Shown in pieces: positions 48,369-56,997 of a DNA stretch of 64,000 nt. A program made the translations under genes and the position numbers. Within the stretch, counting starts at the first letter, position 1. The number at the start of each line of letters is the position of its first letter. The notes below the pieces were generated by a model, which was given only the letters and a program-made list of their open reading frames with translations, searched no databases and was not told where the DNA came from. Source of the DNA: Cytobacillus dafuensis (GTDB taxonomy: Bacteria; Bacillota; Bacilli; Bacillales; Cytobacillaceae); the NCBI RefSeq assembly GCF_007995155.1, contig NZ_CP042593.1, positions 2,460,001-2,524,000 of the forward strand, given 5' to 3'.

Positions 48369-48395
48369 AAATCCACTCAGGATTTGAGTGGATTT
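48369..48395. terminator. Hairpin upstream of the small TTG-started gene end
   Basis: AATCCACTCA (48370-48379) pairs with TGAGTGGATT (48385-48394). On the minus strand T7 follows, so it ends the small gene at 48415-48543. Confidence 0.82.
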
Positions 48396-48414
48396 GCTCT
48401 TATTTATATGAATT

Positions 48415-48543
48415 TTACCAGTCTTGTGTATTTTCAAGTAATCTATCTATTTCAATCCGTCTGATTATATTACTAAAATCTTCATCTGCCATATCTACTG
48501 TTGCTTCTAATAGTTTATCAATATCTGTTTTTATTAAGATCAA
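48415..48543 (-). CDS. Small acidic helical protein, 42 residues, TTG start
   Basis: AAAGGAGG lies 7 nt before the TTG. The product MILIKTDIDKLLEATVDMAD then EDFSNIIRRIEIDRLLENTQ is a single amphipathic helical pattern with equal acids and bases. A good terminator follows 20 bp after the stop. I do not recognise a family. A helical hairpin regulator of the Sda type is conceivable but unproven. Confidence 0.6.
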   Translation of the reverse strand: MILIKTDIDKLLEATVDMADEDFSNIIRRIEIDRLLENTQDW

Positions 48544-48704
48544 AATCAGACCTCCTTTGTTGAATTGGAGCAATAAATAATATTTTCACTAGATTATTCG
48601 TAATCAAGTTGCTAGTTTTGGGGGTACAAAAAAAGAGAAAACAATTTTTATTCATTCAAAATGAACAAGAAATCGTTTTTTTTTTGATTTCTTTTCAGCT
48701 GATC

Positions 48705-49145
48705 TTAATATTTCTGCTTCGTCAAAAAATATAAAAACCATACAGCATGATTTTGTTCATCTAAAGCCGCACGTTTAAAAGCAGCCTTAATTCTTGGATC
48801 TGCTGTTTCGTCAGAGACATCTAAATAAAAATCCACAGTTTGCTGTTCATCAATTAGTGCAAACTCAAGCCCCTTTTTATAGTTATTGGGGCATTGTTCC
48901 ATTAATTGTGGAATTGGTTGACTACCAGTTAAATTTACGTACAATTGTGAAAATGTATGAAGATGCTTACTTTCATCTTGTTTTATTTCAAGGATTTGCT
49001 CTTTTTCTTTTTGTGTCGGCGCCATATTTGCTAGTTTTTGATAGCATTGAATAGCACTGTACTCACCATTTATTGCTTTCGTTAAATTTGCGATTATTTT
49101 TTCAGTTTGTCTATATGAATTTGGATAATCATAAAATGGATACAA
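48705..49145 (-). CDS. Ferritin-like (rubrerythrin-fold) protein
   Basis: 146 residues from a TTG at 49145 with GAGGAGG 7 nt upstream. The longer frame to 49280 has no such site. It starts MYPFYDYPNSYRQTEKIIAN. Helix pairs carry metal ligands: E in GEYSAIQCYQ, E-x-x-H in QDESKHLH, E in IDEQQTVDFY and E-x-x-H in LDEQNHAVWF, the di-iron pattern of ferritin-like domains. Related short proteins occur in spore coats (CotJC-like, YhjR). Function may be peroxide or iron handling. Confidence 0.8.
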   Translation of the reverse strand: MYPFYDYPNSYRQTEKIIANLTKAINGEYSAIQCYQKLANMAPTQKEKEQILEIKQDESKHLHTFSQLYVNLTGSQPIPQLMEQCPNNYKKGLEFALIDEQQTVDFYLDVSDETADPRIKAAFKRAALDEQNHAVWFLYFLTKQKY

Positions 49146-49334
49146 TCGTATTCCTCCTCTGTAAAAAAAATATCCCTTTATAATACGAGAAATTTCATTT
49201 AATGTGCCTATTTTTGATTCTGTTGTTTGAAAGTAAAAGTTGTCTATGAGATGAATAGTCAAAAAACAAACAAAAATCAATTTGATTATGGTATTATATT
49301 TAACCGTATGGTTGTTACATAGGAGGTACTAGTT

Positions 49335-50327
49335 TTGTACAAATTTAATCGAATCATCATTTTTGTTTTTACTACTATTAGCTTTTTTATACTCCCTACA
49401 TTAACAGCAGCTCATAATGGTGCACGGGATGAATTAGGAGGGCATTTTCGTAAGGCAGATTGTGTCTATTTACTTCATGAACCTTCCTCACTTGCAAAAA
49501 CAGCAGCCAATATGGATGAACTCATTCAATTAATTAAAAAATATAACAGCAATTCCAGTTGTGCATCTGGTTTGTCTAAAGAAAATGTTGATTTAGAGGG
49601 CTATTCATTTCCAAACCAAAATGAAACAGGTCAAAAGGAAGTTTCAACACCATCTGATAATATATCTTCTACAGAAGAACCAAATGATGCGATTAAATTA
49701 GGTACGAGGTATCCTGCTGAACTTGTAAAATGCACCGATGGGGATACTGCACAATTTAAGATAAACGGACAAACCTATATAACAAGATTTTTATATATTG
49801 ATACACCAGAAAGCACAAACAAAATAGAACCGTTTGGAAAAGAGGCAAGTACATATACATGCTCCTTCTTAAGGTCAGGAAATATTACGCTGGAAACGGA
49901 TGGAGATCGAGTTTTCGATAAATATAATCGCTTGCTTGCATGGGTTTGGGTTGATGATCAATTGCTTCAAGAGGAAATAACAAAAGCTGGCTTTGTAGAG
50001 GATTTCTATGATTATGGTGACTATTTATATGAAGACCGCATTGTTTCTTCGATGGCTGAGGCAAAAAAATTATCAAAAGGTATGTATGCAACCACAGTTG
50101 AAGAGATGGATGAAATAGAAAATAGAACAGTGGCCATTCCAGATAAAACCGAAGAAGCTGTTACAGATCCTACACAAACAGAAAAAATCGACAACAATCA
50201 AAAGGATGAAAGCAGCGAAACGAAAGAAAAAAATAGCGAGGAAAATGGGATTTCTGACAAAGTAATAATTGGACTATTAGTAATCGTTTTTCTGTATTAT
50301 TTTATTAGAAGAAAAAATAGAAAATAA
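49335..50327 (+). CDS. Membrane-anchored thermonuclease-family nuclease
   Basis: 330 residues, TTG start 8 nt after AGGAGG. Signal peptide about 1-26. Residues 27-75 hold AHNGARDELGGHFRKADCVYLLHEP, a histidine-rich segment often fused to secreted nucleases. Residues 122-245 are an SNase domain with DGDTAQFKI, TRFLYIDTPES, FGKEA and YNRLLAWVWV, giving the Arg, Glu, Arg catalytic set. A Glu/Lys linker and a C-terminal helix (VIIGLLVIVFLYYFIRRK) anchor it in the membrane. It would degrade extracellular nucleic acid. Confidence 0.88.
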   Translation: MYKFNRIIIFVFTTISFFILPTLTAAHNGARDELGGHFRKADCVYLLHEPSSLAKTAANMDELIQLIKKYNSNSSCASGLSKENVDLEGYSFPNQNETGQKEVSTPSDNISSTEEPNDAIKLGTRYPAELVKCTDGDTAQFKINGQTYITRFLYIDTPESTNKIEPFGKEASTYTCSFLRSGNITLETDGDRVFDKYNRLLAWVWVDDQLLQEEITKAGFVEDFYDYGDYLYEDRIVSSMAEAKKLSKGMYATTVEEMDEIENRTVAIPDKTEEAVTDPTQTEKIDNNQKDESSETKEKNSEENGISDKVIIGLLVIVFLYYFIRRKNRK

Positions 50328-50356
50328 ATTCACTGTAAAAGAGACCATATGAAAAC

Positions 50357-50408
50357 TAAACTGCACAATGATTGATTAACAAACTTTTTCAATCATTGTG
50401 CAGTTTTT
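50357..50408. terminator. Bidirectional terminator between nuclease and thiT
   Basis: AAACTGCACAATGATTGA (50357-50374) pairs perfectly with TCAATCATTGTGCAGTTT (50389-50406), T-run after it. Confidence 0.9.
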
Positions 50409-50424
50409 AATGAAATCCCTATTT

Positions 50425-51024
50425 TTATGATGCTTTATTATGTTCGATTGCTAGTGTATTGTCTTTTCTAATAATTAATCGAGGCGTGGTTGATATTAAA
50501 AGGACAGCAACAAATGAACATAATGCAAACGCTCCTAGCATTGTTGCACCATTTACTGCGAAAGAGAATAGAATTGGATCCATACCTTCTGGTGCGTACT
50601 CTCCAAAGAAAATAGCTCCTGCAATGAAATGCCAGAAGTATCGCGCCAGACTGCCAACAAATATTGCTGCAACGATCCACCCGTACGCTTTTTTCTTGTC
50701 GCCAAAACGCAATTCCTTTTGTATTAAATTATAAAATAAACCTGCAAAACCAATACAAGCGAATGCAATGAAATATTCAATGAATGCTTGAGTAGGTGTG
50801 GCAATCCAAGCATCCCCCATTACGATTTGAAGAATACCCCAAAGTAAACCTGAGATTAAGCTAACACGAAATCCCCAGCGAAAGGCTAGAATAAAAATTG
50901 GTATCATAGCAACTGAAATCGAAATATTTGGAGTTGGCTTAATCGATGGCAATAGATCTAAAACAATTGCAAATGCAGCAAAAAAAGAAGCCTCGATCAA
51001 TGCAATCAGACTTATTTTCCTCAT
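50425..51024 (-). CDS. thiT: ThiT, thiamine-specific S component of an ECF transporter
   Basis: 199 residues, six membrane helices. MRKISLIALIEASFFAAFAIVLDLLP, PIFILAFRWGFRVSLISGLLWGILQ, and YFIAFACIGFAGLF followed by a WHFIAGAIFFGEYAPEG loop match ThiT (YuaJ), with the Trp/His-rich thiamine site. It needs the shared EcfAA'T module encoded elsewhere. A TPP riboswitch directly upstream confirms the substrate. Confidence 0.95.
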   Translation of the reverse strand: MRKISLIALIEASFFAAFAIVLDLLPSIKPTPNISISVAMIPIFILAFRWGFRVSLISGLLWGILQIVMGDAWIATPTQAFIEYFIAFACIGFAGLFYNLIQKELRFGDKKKAYGWIVAAIFVGSLARYFWHFIAGAIFFGEYAPEGMDPILFSFAVNGATMLGAFALCSFVAVLLISTTPRLIIRKDNTLAIEHNKAS

Positions 51025-51189
51025 AAAAAAAACTCCCCTTTTGTTTAATACGTTACCTCAAGGGGAGAATAGAAATTCATGTAAAATAAACATTCTACTC
51101 ATGCCACATTCCTACGCTAGAATTGACTAACAGGTTCGAAGGGTCAGAACAACTATGTGTTCACTCTCAGCAATTAGCTCCCCTTGTGG
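51025..51189 (-). promoter_or_regulatory. TPP (THI-box) riboswitch with overlapping terminator and Shine-Dalgarno of thiT
   Basis: On the minus strand P1 is CCACA (51189-51185) with TGTGG (51108-51104). The core has AAGGGGAGC, GCTGAGAGTG, GACCCTTCGAACCTG and GCGTAGGAA. Downstream, CTCCCCTT (51067-51060) pairs with AAGGGGAG (51040-51033), followed by T8: a terminator whose 3' arm is also the thiT ribosome binding site. The aptamer strand CAAGGGGAG (51186-51178) can pair with the same CTCCCCTTG, forming the antiterminator without TPP. Confidence 0.95.
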
Positions 51190-51382
51190 TTACGTTTATG
51201 TAATTGTTCCTATATTAGTATATATGACTTTCCAACATATGTGAAGTTGAAATGTTCATATTACTCCCCTCTCAACTTCCTAAATTATTAATTCCAATTT
51301 TTTCTTCATTTTACATGAAAATGGGACTACCCCTGCCCTATTTATGTTATTTATAATAATAATACATAAGGGAGGGAATACA

Positions 51383-53113
51383 TTGAAATTACGTTTAAAT
51401 AAAACTTCAGCAATTTCAGTAATTATTGTAGCGTTTTTGGTGATTTTAGCAGCAGTAATTTGGACTGTTCAAGCAGGAAATAAAGCTGAACAAATTCCTT
51501 TTTCCTCCGTTGAGAACTTGATAATTGCTCAAAAAGGTGAGCTAGTTACAATCAATGAACATAAAGACGGTAAGCTCATGATTTCTACGAGTGAAGGAAA
51601 TTATTTTTCGCATGTTCCTCCGAACAGTCAAATGATTGATAAAATAGTAGAAAACTATAATGTTCAATATACATTTTCTTCAAGCAGTCCTTATACACCA
51701 TGGGTTCTTGGCGGACTTGTTACGGTCCTTGCAGGTATCGGCATTTATTTATATAAATCCGGAAAAGGCGGTTTAGGAGCTGCTAATTCAATGAAGCAAA
51801 GTGTTTCTACAGCAAGACCTCTACCTTCTATTTCACTTGCAGATGTTGGCGGTATTCAAGGTGAAATGAAAGAGGAAATTTTGCAAACTCTATCCACACT
51901 TAAAGATCCAAATCGCTCTCTTAAAATGGGCGTTAAGCCTCCAAAAGGCATATTACTATATGGACCTCCAGGGACAGGTAAAACCTTGCTTGCCCAAGCG
52001 ATCGCAAAGGAAATAGGTGCTACTTTCTTTTCTACAAGTGGTTCTGCATTTAATGAAATGTTTGTTGGCGTCGGTGCTTCTCGTGTTCGGACATTATTCC
52101 AAAATGCAAGAAAGCAAAAGCCGTCTGTCGTATTTATCGATGAAGTCGATGCCCTTGCTGGTAAAAGAAAGCAGCATGGTGGTGAAGAAAGTGAAAAAAC
52201 ATTAACGGAACTACTCGTTCAGCTTGATGGCGGACAATCAAACGATGGTATCCTATTCATCGCTGCAACGAATCGGAAGGATATGCTCGATGATGCCTTC
52301 CTGCGCCCGGGGCGTATTGATTTTTCTTTCCATGTCCCGCTTCCAGATACAAATGGCAGAAAAGAAATTATTGAAATTCATGCAAAAGATCGTGTTTTGG
52401 CAGATGATGTTAAAGAATCACTTGAAGGTCTTGCTGAAAGCACTTCAGGTTTTTCAGGCGCAGAGCTTCATTCCCTTTTTGAAACAGCAAGCCGAAGAGC
52501 TGTTCGAAACGGACAGGAAGCAATATCCAAGGAAGATCTAGATTTTGCACTTGATCGTACCGTTCTTGGAAGTACAACAAGAGTCTTGCAAGATCCTAAT
52601 ACAAAACAGAGAGTAGCTATTCATGAAGCTGGGCATGCTCTTGTTGCCGCAATTACTAAACCTGGCTCTGTTCGTAAAGCGACCATTATTCCGCGTGGAC
52701 AAGCACTTGGTTATGTGGCGCCTATTCCAAAAGAAATGCATTTATCGACTACAAGTGATATGCTTGATCAGGTAGCCATGATTTTGGCAGGTGGTGTAGC
52801 TGAGCGTCTCATTCTTGGTGAACATAGCATTGGGGTAAGCGGTGATGTCCAACAAGCCAAGCATGTTATAGAGCAAATGGTTGATACTGGCTTACTTGAA
52901 GATGGTTTCACATTAACCTTTAATAAGGTTGAAAAAGAAACAAAAATGCTAGAGCTTTTCCATAAGGCTTTAGATAAATCTGAACGACTAATCAATACAA
53001 ATCGATTACAATTTGAGTACTTAGTCCAAGCACTTCTGAAAAAAGAAACATTAGAAGGCTCTGAGGTTCAAGAAATTGTTTCATCTGAAGAAAAGGAATT
53101 TTCTTTTGCGTAA
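51383..53113 (+). CDS. FtsH-like AAA+ membrane metalloprotease (paralogue)
   Basis: 576 residues from a TTG at 51383, 6 nt after GGGAGGG. Two membrane helices (12-30 and 106-124) flank an outer domain. Walker A is residues 194-201 (GPPGTGKT), Walker B FIDEVDALAG, second region of homology GRIDFSFHVPLPD with two Arg. The zinc motif is HEAGH (414-418), with the third ligand Asp in SGDVQQA. It is shorter and more divergent than housekeeping FtsH, and not next to hpt/tilS, so it is an extra copy. It would extract and degrade membrane proteins. Confidence 0.9.
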   Translation: MKLRLNKTSAISVIIVAFLVILAAVIWTVQAGNKAEQIPFSSVENLIIAQKGELVTINEHKDGKLMISTSEGNYFSHVPPNSQMIDKIVENYNVQYTFSSSSPYTPWVLGGLVTVLAGIGIYLYKSGKGGLGAANSMKQSVSTARPLPSISLADVGGIQGEMKEEILQTLSTLKDPNRSLKMGVKPPKGILLYGPPGTGKTLLAQAIAKEIGATFFSTSGSAFNEMFVGVGASRVRTLFQNARKQKPSVVFIDEVDALAGKRKQHGGEESEKTLTELLVQLDGGQSNDGILFIAATNRKDMLDDAFLRPGRIDFSFHVPLPDTNGRKEIIEIHAKDRVLADDVKESLEGLAESTSGFSGAELHSLFETASRRAVRNGQEAISKEDLDFALDRTVLGSTTRVLQDPNTKQRVAIHEAGHALVAAITKPGSVRKATIIPRGQALGYVAPIPKEMHLSTTSDMLDQVAMILAGGVAERLILGEHSIGVSGDVQQAKHVIEQMVDTGLLEDGFTLTFNKVEKETKMLELFHKALDKSERLINTNRLQFEYLVQALLKKETLEGSEVQEIVSSEEKEFSFA

Positions 53114-53115
53114 AA

Positions 53116-53142
53116 TGCCGGCTCTCTTTAGGGCCGGTTATT
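53116..53142 (+). terminator. Possible terminator after the FtsH-like gene
   Basis: CCGGC (53118-53122) pairs with GCCGG (53133-53137) a few bases after the stop. T-run weak. Confidence 0.5.
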
Positions 53143-53309
53143 CGACATATATCTATCATTCCGGCAAATTACGCTAATTTTTGACTGAGGAAAGCAGGAA
53201 ATGTCTGAATTTGCGCTTTCCCAAGAAATATTAAATGAATATTTCACTTATTAATAAATTACCAATCTAACTTGCATTATTTTTATTTTTGAGCATAAAC
53301 TACATTCAA

Positions 53310-53372
53310 GACCGTCCACCTCTTCTAACTTCGCATCGTTGCGGGACTAACCAGATCGGAATGTGGACGGTC
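53310..53372. repeat. Hairpin with perfect 10-bp arms and 43-base loop
   Basis: GACCGTCCAC (53310-53319) and GTGGACGGTC (53363-53372). The loop contains CGCATCGTTGCG, a smaller hairpin. GC content is much higher than in the surroundings, so it may be a dispersed repeat or a small structured RNA. Confidence 0.55.
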
Positions 53373-53386
53373 CATTTATTAAAAAG

Positions 53387-53420
53387 ACCCGCATAGCTTC
53401 TCTATGCGGATTTTTATTTT
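53387..53420. terminator. Terminator between the FtsH-like and deacetylase-like genes
   Basis: CCGCATAG (53389-53396) pairs with CTATGCGG (53402-53409), loop CTTCT, followed by ATTTTTATTTTT. Confidence 0.88.
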
Positions 53421-53425
53421 TATTT

Positions 53426-54187
53426 TTATTCGATTAGCTGAAGCTCTGGAATTAGATCAGATAATGGAACAATGTTTGCTTTATTCTTGTATAAGGGTAT
53501 ATATTGCTGTAATACATCAACCATCATCGGTCCTGTAACTCCTACATGACCAATTGCAATAATACGGTCACTATTATCAAGCTTTTTTGCTAATATATTT
53601 GCTTGTTTTGAAATGTGCTGAGGTGTATAAATATCATCAAAAAAGAGATTATTTTCTAAATACGGAATGCCCATTTCTGATGCAAGCTTACCTACAACGC
53701 TTTTGCCGGTTGTTTTACTATCAAGATAAAATAATCCATTTGCCTTACAAACCTCTAGGACAATTCTCATGACTCTTTCATCCTCTGTCGCTTTAGAACC
53801 CATATGATGATTCATGCCTATGGCATGTGGAATGTCTTTAATAGCAGCCTCCACACGTCTGCGGATTTCTTCGTCGCTCAAATCTGTTGTTATGGCTCCA
53901 GGTCCTAACCAGCTTGCCTTCCCTTTTTTCGGCTCCATAGGTAAATGAACTAAGATATCATGTCCATATTTATAGGCCATTTCAGCATCCTCTTTTGAAG
54001 TAGGCATAAAGGGCATTATGGCTGCTGTCAAAGTAATTGGAAGCTTTAATATTTCCTCGGTGCCTTTCATATTATTACCGAGATCATCAATAACAATGGC
54101 AAGCTCCTTTTTCAGAAAAGGCGCTTCAGCTGATACTGGATTATTTAAAAGAAATATGAGGATTAATATAGCCATTACTCTTTTCAA
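53426..54187 (-). CDS. Divergent polysaccharide deacetylase family protein (DUF610/YibQ-like)
   Basis: 253 residues. Signal peptide about 1-20. ELAIVIDDLGNNMKGTEEILKL, LVHLPMEPKKG and GMNHHMGSKATED then YLDSKTTGKS are the motifs of the divergent deacetylase family (PF04748 type), with Asp and His residues for a metal site. It would act on a cell-wall or extracellular glycan outside the cell. The activity is not proven for this family. GGGAGTG precedes the ATG. Confidence 0.85.
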   Translation of the reverse strand: MKRVMAILILIFLLNNPVSAEAPFLKKELAIVIDDLGNNMKGTEEILKLPITLTAAIMPFMPTSKEDAEMAYKYGHDILVHLPMEPKKGKASWLGPGAITTDLSDEEIRRRVEAAIKDIPHAIGMNHHMGSKATEDERVMRIVLEVCKANGLFYLDSKTTGKSVVGKLASEMGIPYLENNLFFDDIYTPQHISKQANILAKKLDNSDRIIAIGHVGVTGPMMVDVLQQYIPLYKNKANIVPLSDLIPELQLIE

Positions 54188-54285
54188 TGAAGAACACTCC
54201 CTTTTTCATTATCATTCTCCCCTCACTTTGGTTTAATACTAAAATTTTGTGTTCTCCACGCAACATTGATGTTCAAAAAAATTAG

Positions 54286-54323
54286 AAAAGACTAACCAGC
54301 ATTTTTGCCAGTTAGTCTTTTCA
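54286..54323 (-). terminator. Terminator of the pot operon
   Basis: AAAAGACTAAC pairs with GTTAGTCTTTT, with an inner GCAAAAATGC hairpin. It ends 1 bp before the potD stop. Confidence 0.82.
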
Positions 54324-55397
54324 TTATTTTGGATGCATTTTAAATTCAAGGAATAGGTCGTTATAATAGGCAAGCATCCTTTTTCCAAGGTTTTCATATA
54401 CTTCAAGCTTTGCCGTCAATTCTTCATCTGGATAGAATCGATCATCACTAATGACTTCTTCGTCCATGTACTTTAGTGCGCCTTTATTTGGCGTAGAATA
54501 ACCGACATACTCTGTATTTTGTGCGGCTATTTCTGGATCAAGCATAAAATTGATAAATTGATGAGCTGCTTCAGGATTTTTGGATGTTTTAGGAATGACC
54601 ATATTATCGAACCATAGATTAGATCCTTCCTCTGGAACTACATATTCGACATCTTCATTCTCCCACATAATTTCTTGGGCAACACCGGACCATACTAGCC
54701 CAATTCCTGCTTCCCCATTCTCTAATAACATCCGAATTTCGTCTCCAACAATTGCTTTTATATTCGGCGTTAGTAAATCAAGCTTTTCTTTTGCTTCGAT
54801 AAGATGCTTTTCATCTGTATCATTCAAAGAATACCCTAAGCTATTTAATGACATTCCCATTACTTCACGGGCACCATCAACGATTAAGATTTGATTTTTA
54901 AACTTCGGATCCCATAAATCATCCCAGCTAGTAATTTCAATATCACCAATCATCGCTTTATTGTATGCAATTCCGACTGTTCCCCAAAAATATGGAACTG
55001 AATAATCATTGTTAGGATCAAAGGACAAATCCATAAAGCGAGGATCAATATATTTTAGATTCGGGACTTTCGAATGATCAATTGGAATAAGCAAATCTTC
55101 CTTTATCATTTTGTCGATTGCATACTCAGATGGAATAGCAATATCGTAGGAGGTTCCTCCCTGTTCAATTTTCGTCAACATCGCTTCATTTGAATCAAAA
55201 GTTTCATAAATAACCTTGATGCCCGTTTCTTTTTCAAATCTCTTAATTAAATCTTGATCGATGTAATCACCCCAGTTAAAAATCGTAAGGGTGTTTCCTC
55301 CTGAATATCCTTGTGCTGCATTCAGTTTGTTTACAGTAATAATTAATATAAACGATACAATTAATACTGCAATTAATGCTCGGGTAAGCTGCTTCAT
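54324..55397 (-). CDS. potD: PotD, spermidine/putrescine-binding protein
   Basis: 357 residues. NTLTIFNWGDYIDQDLIKRFEKETGIKV and YFWGTVGIAYNKAMIG match PotD, and VAQEIMWENEDVEYVVPEEGSNLWFDNMVIPKT holds the polyamine pocket. The N-terminal hydrophobic segment (7-25) has no lipobox cysteine, so it is probably a membrane anchor instead of the usual Gram-positive lipid anchor. Its start overlaps the potC stop by 4 bases. Last gene of potABCD. Confidence 0.93.
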   Translation of the reverse strand: MKQLTRALIAVLIVSFILIITVNKLNAAQGYSGGNTLTIFNWGDYIDQDLIKRFEKETGIKVIYETFDSNEAMLTKIEQGGTSYDIAIPSEYAIDKMIKEDLLIPIDHSKVPNLKYIDPRFMDLSFDPNNDYSVPYFWGTVGIAYNKAMIGDIEITSWDDLWDPKFKNQILIVDGAREVMGMSLNSLGYSLNDTDEKHLIEAKEKLDLLTPNIKAIVGDEIRMLLENGEAGIGLVWSGVAQEIMWENEDVEYVVPEEGSNLWFDNMVIPKTSKNPEAAHQFINFMLDPEIAAQNTEYVGYSTPNKGALKYMDEEVISDDRFYPDEELTAKLEVYENLGKRMLAYYNDLFLEFKMHPK

Positions 55398-56197
55398 AGT
55401 TTTACCCCCAATCCATTCGACCGATTATTCCGTTTTGTAACGAAGTAATAACCAACCACTAAAATCATTGTGAACACAAACAACAAAGTAGAAAGGGCGT
55501 TAATATTTAATGAAACTCCCCGTCTTGCAAGTGAATATATTTCAACAGAAAGGGTCGTAAATCCGTTACCTGTTACAAAAAATGTAACGGCAAAATCATC
55601 CAAAGAATAGGTTAACGCCATGAAAAATCCCGCAAAGATTCCAGGAGTTATATACGGCAGAATTACTTTTGTTAATACATCCCACCTGCTTGCTCCTAAA
55701 TCTAAAGCAGCATATATCATTGATGTGCTCATTTCTTCAATCTTTGGAAGAACCATAATGACTACGATTGGAACACTAAAAGCAATGTGAGCAAGTAAAA
55801 CAGACACGAAACCAAGTTTTATTCCAATAATTGTAAATAAAATCAAAAAAGATGCTCCAATAATAACATCTGGGCTAACAATAAGGACATTATTAAGAGA
55901 TAGTAAAGTATTTTTCACTCTTCTTCTTCTTGCATAATAAATGGCAAGGGCACCAGCAACACCTAATATAGTCGAAATGACTGCAGATAATAATGCAATA
56001 ATGACTGTATTTAAAACGATAATTAAAAGTCTAGTATCATCAAATAGCTCACGATACCAATCAAGAGTAAACCCTTCGAATTGATACATCGTTCCACCAC
56101 TATTAAAAGAATAAAACATTAAATAAAAGATAGGGGCATACAAAATGAGAAATACTATGACTAAATAAATAGATGAAAGTTTAGATTTTTTCTTCAT
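55394..56197 (-). CDS. potC: PotC, polyamine ABC transporter permease
   Basis: 267 residues, six helices. LIIVLNTVIIALLSAVISTILG in the core and the EAA-type loop (AALDLGASRWDVLTKVILPYITPGIF) identify it. FYSFNSGGTMYQFEGFTLDWY is a usual PotC opening. Coupled to potB (4-base overlap) and potD. Confidence 0.93.
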   Translation of the reverse strand: MKKKSKLSSIYLVIVFLILYAPIFYLMFYSFNSGGTMYQFEGFTLDWYRELFDDTRLLIIVLNTVIIALLSAVISTILGVAGALAIYYARRRRVKNTLLSLNNVLIVSPDVIIGASFLILFTIIGIKLGFVSVLLAHIAFSVPIVVIMVLPKIEEMSTSMIYAALDLGASRWDVLTKVILPYITPGIFAGFFMALTYSLDDFAVTFFVTGNGFTTLSVEIYSLARRGVSLNINALSTLLFVFTMILVVGYYFVTKRNNRSNGLGVKL

Positions 56198-56997
56198 AAG
56201 ATCCCCCGCTTTCTTTTACCGGTAAGTACCATAATGAGTACCATAGCAATGATTAAAAAGACTGCAATCGTAGAACCCATTCCCCAATCCTGTGTGACGA
56301 GGAAATGCTGTTCAATTGCCGTTCCGAGGGTGATAACTCGATTTCCTGCAATTAATCTTGTAAGCATGAATAAGGATAATGCAGGGATAAAAACAACTTG
56401 GCAACCTGATTTTACTCCATCTAATGTCAAAGGAAAAATGACGCGTCTAAATGTTGTCCATGGTGATGCACCAAGGTCATTTGATGCGTCAATGAGTGAT
56501 GGATTCAGCTCATCCAATGCATTAAATATTGGTAAAATCATGAATGGAAGAAAGATATATACAGAGACAAAGATAAAACTAAAATCAGTAAATAATAATT
56601 GCTTACTTCCCATTCCCATCACTTCAAACAAGCTATTTGCTGCGCCATAGGTACCAAAAATACCGATAAACGCATAGGCTTTTAACAATAAATTGATCCA
56701 GGAAGGCAGAATAATTAATAAAAGCCATAGCTGCTTATGCTTTGTTTTAGTTAGCAAGTAGGCAGTTGGGTATGCAATAATTAAGGTGAAGAACGTGATT
56801 AAAAATGCATACCAAAAAGAATTGAATGTCATTTTCAAATAGACTGGTGTAAAGAATTTCTTATAATTATCTATTGTAAAATGTCCTTCGATATCAAAAA
56901 ATGAATAATATAAGACCAGAAGAATCGGAGTTACGACAAATAAGGCGATCCAAATAACATATGGAATAAGATAAAGGTTACGAGACTTACTTTTCAT
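56194..56997 (-). CDS. potB: PotB, polyamine ABC transporter permease
   Basis: 267 residues from the ATG at 56997 ([20 protein letters not shown]), which overlaps the potA end by 11 bases and has GAGGG 5 nt upstream. A longer in-frame start at 57033 is less likely. Six helices, EAA loop [26 protein letters not shown], and [11 protein letters not shown]. Heterodimer partner of PotC. Confidence 0.92.
   Translation of the reverse strand: MKSKSRNLYLIPYVIWIALFVVTPILLVLYYSFFDIEGHFTIDNYKKFFTPVYLKMTFNSFWYAFLITFFTLIIAYPTAYLLTKTKHKQLWLLLIILPSWINLLLKAYAFIGIFGTYGAANSLFEVMGMGSKQLLFTDFSFIFVSVYIFLPFMILPIFNALDELNPSLIDASNDLGASPWTTFRRVIFPLTLDGVKSGCQVVFIPALSLFMLTRLIAGNRVITLGTAIEQHFLVTQDWGMGSTIAVFLIIAMVLIMVLTGKRKRGIL

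Larger units (their letters stand above)
53143..53425. other. Gene-free gap with a long-range hairpin
   Basis: About 280 bp between convergent genes. It contains the long hairpin at 53310-53372 and the terminator at 53387-53420. The first 160 bp show nothing I can interpret. Confidence 0.5.
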
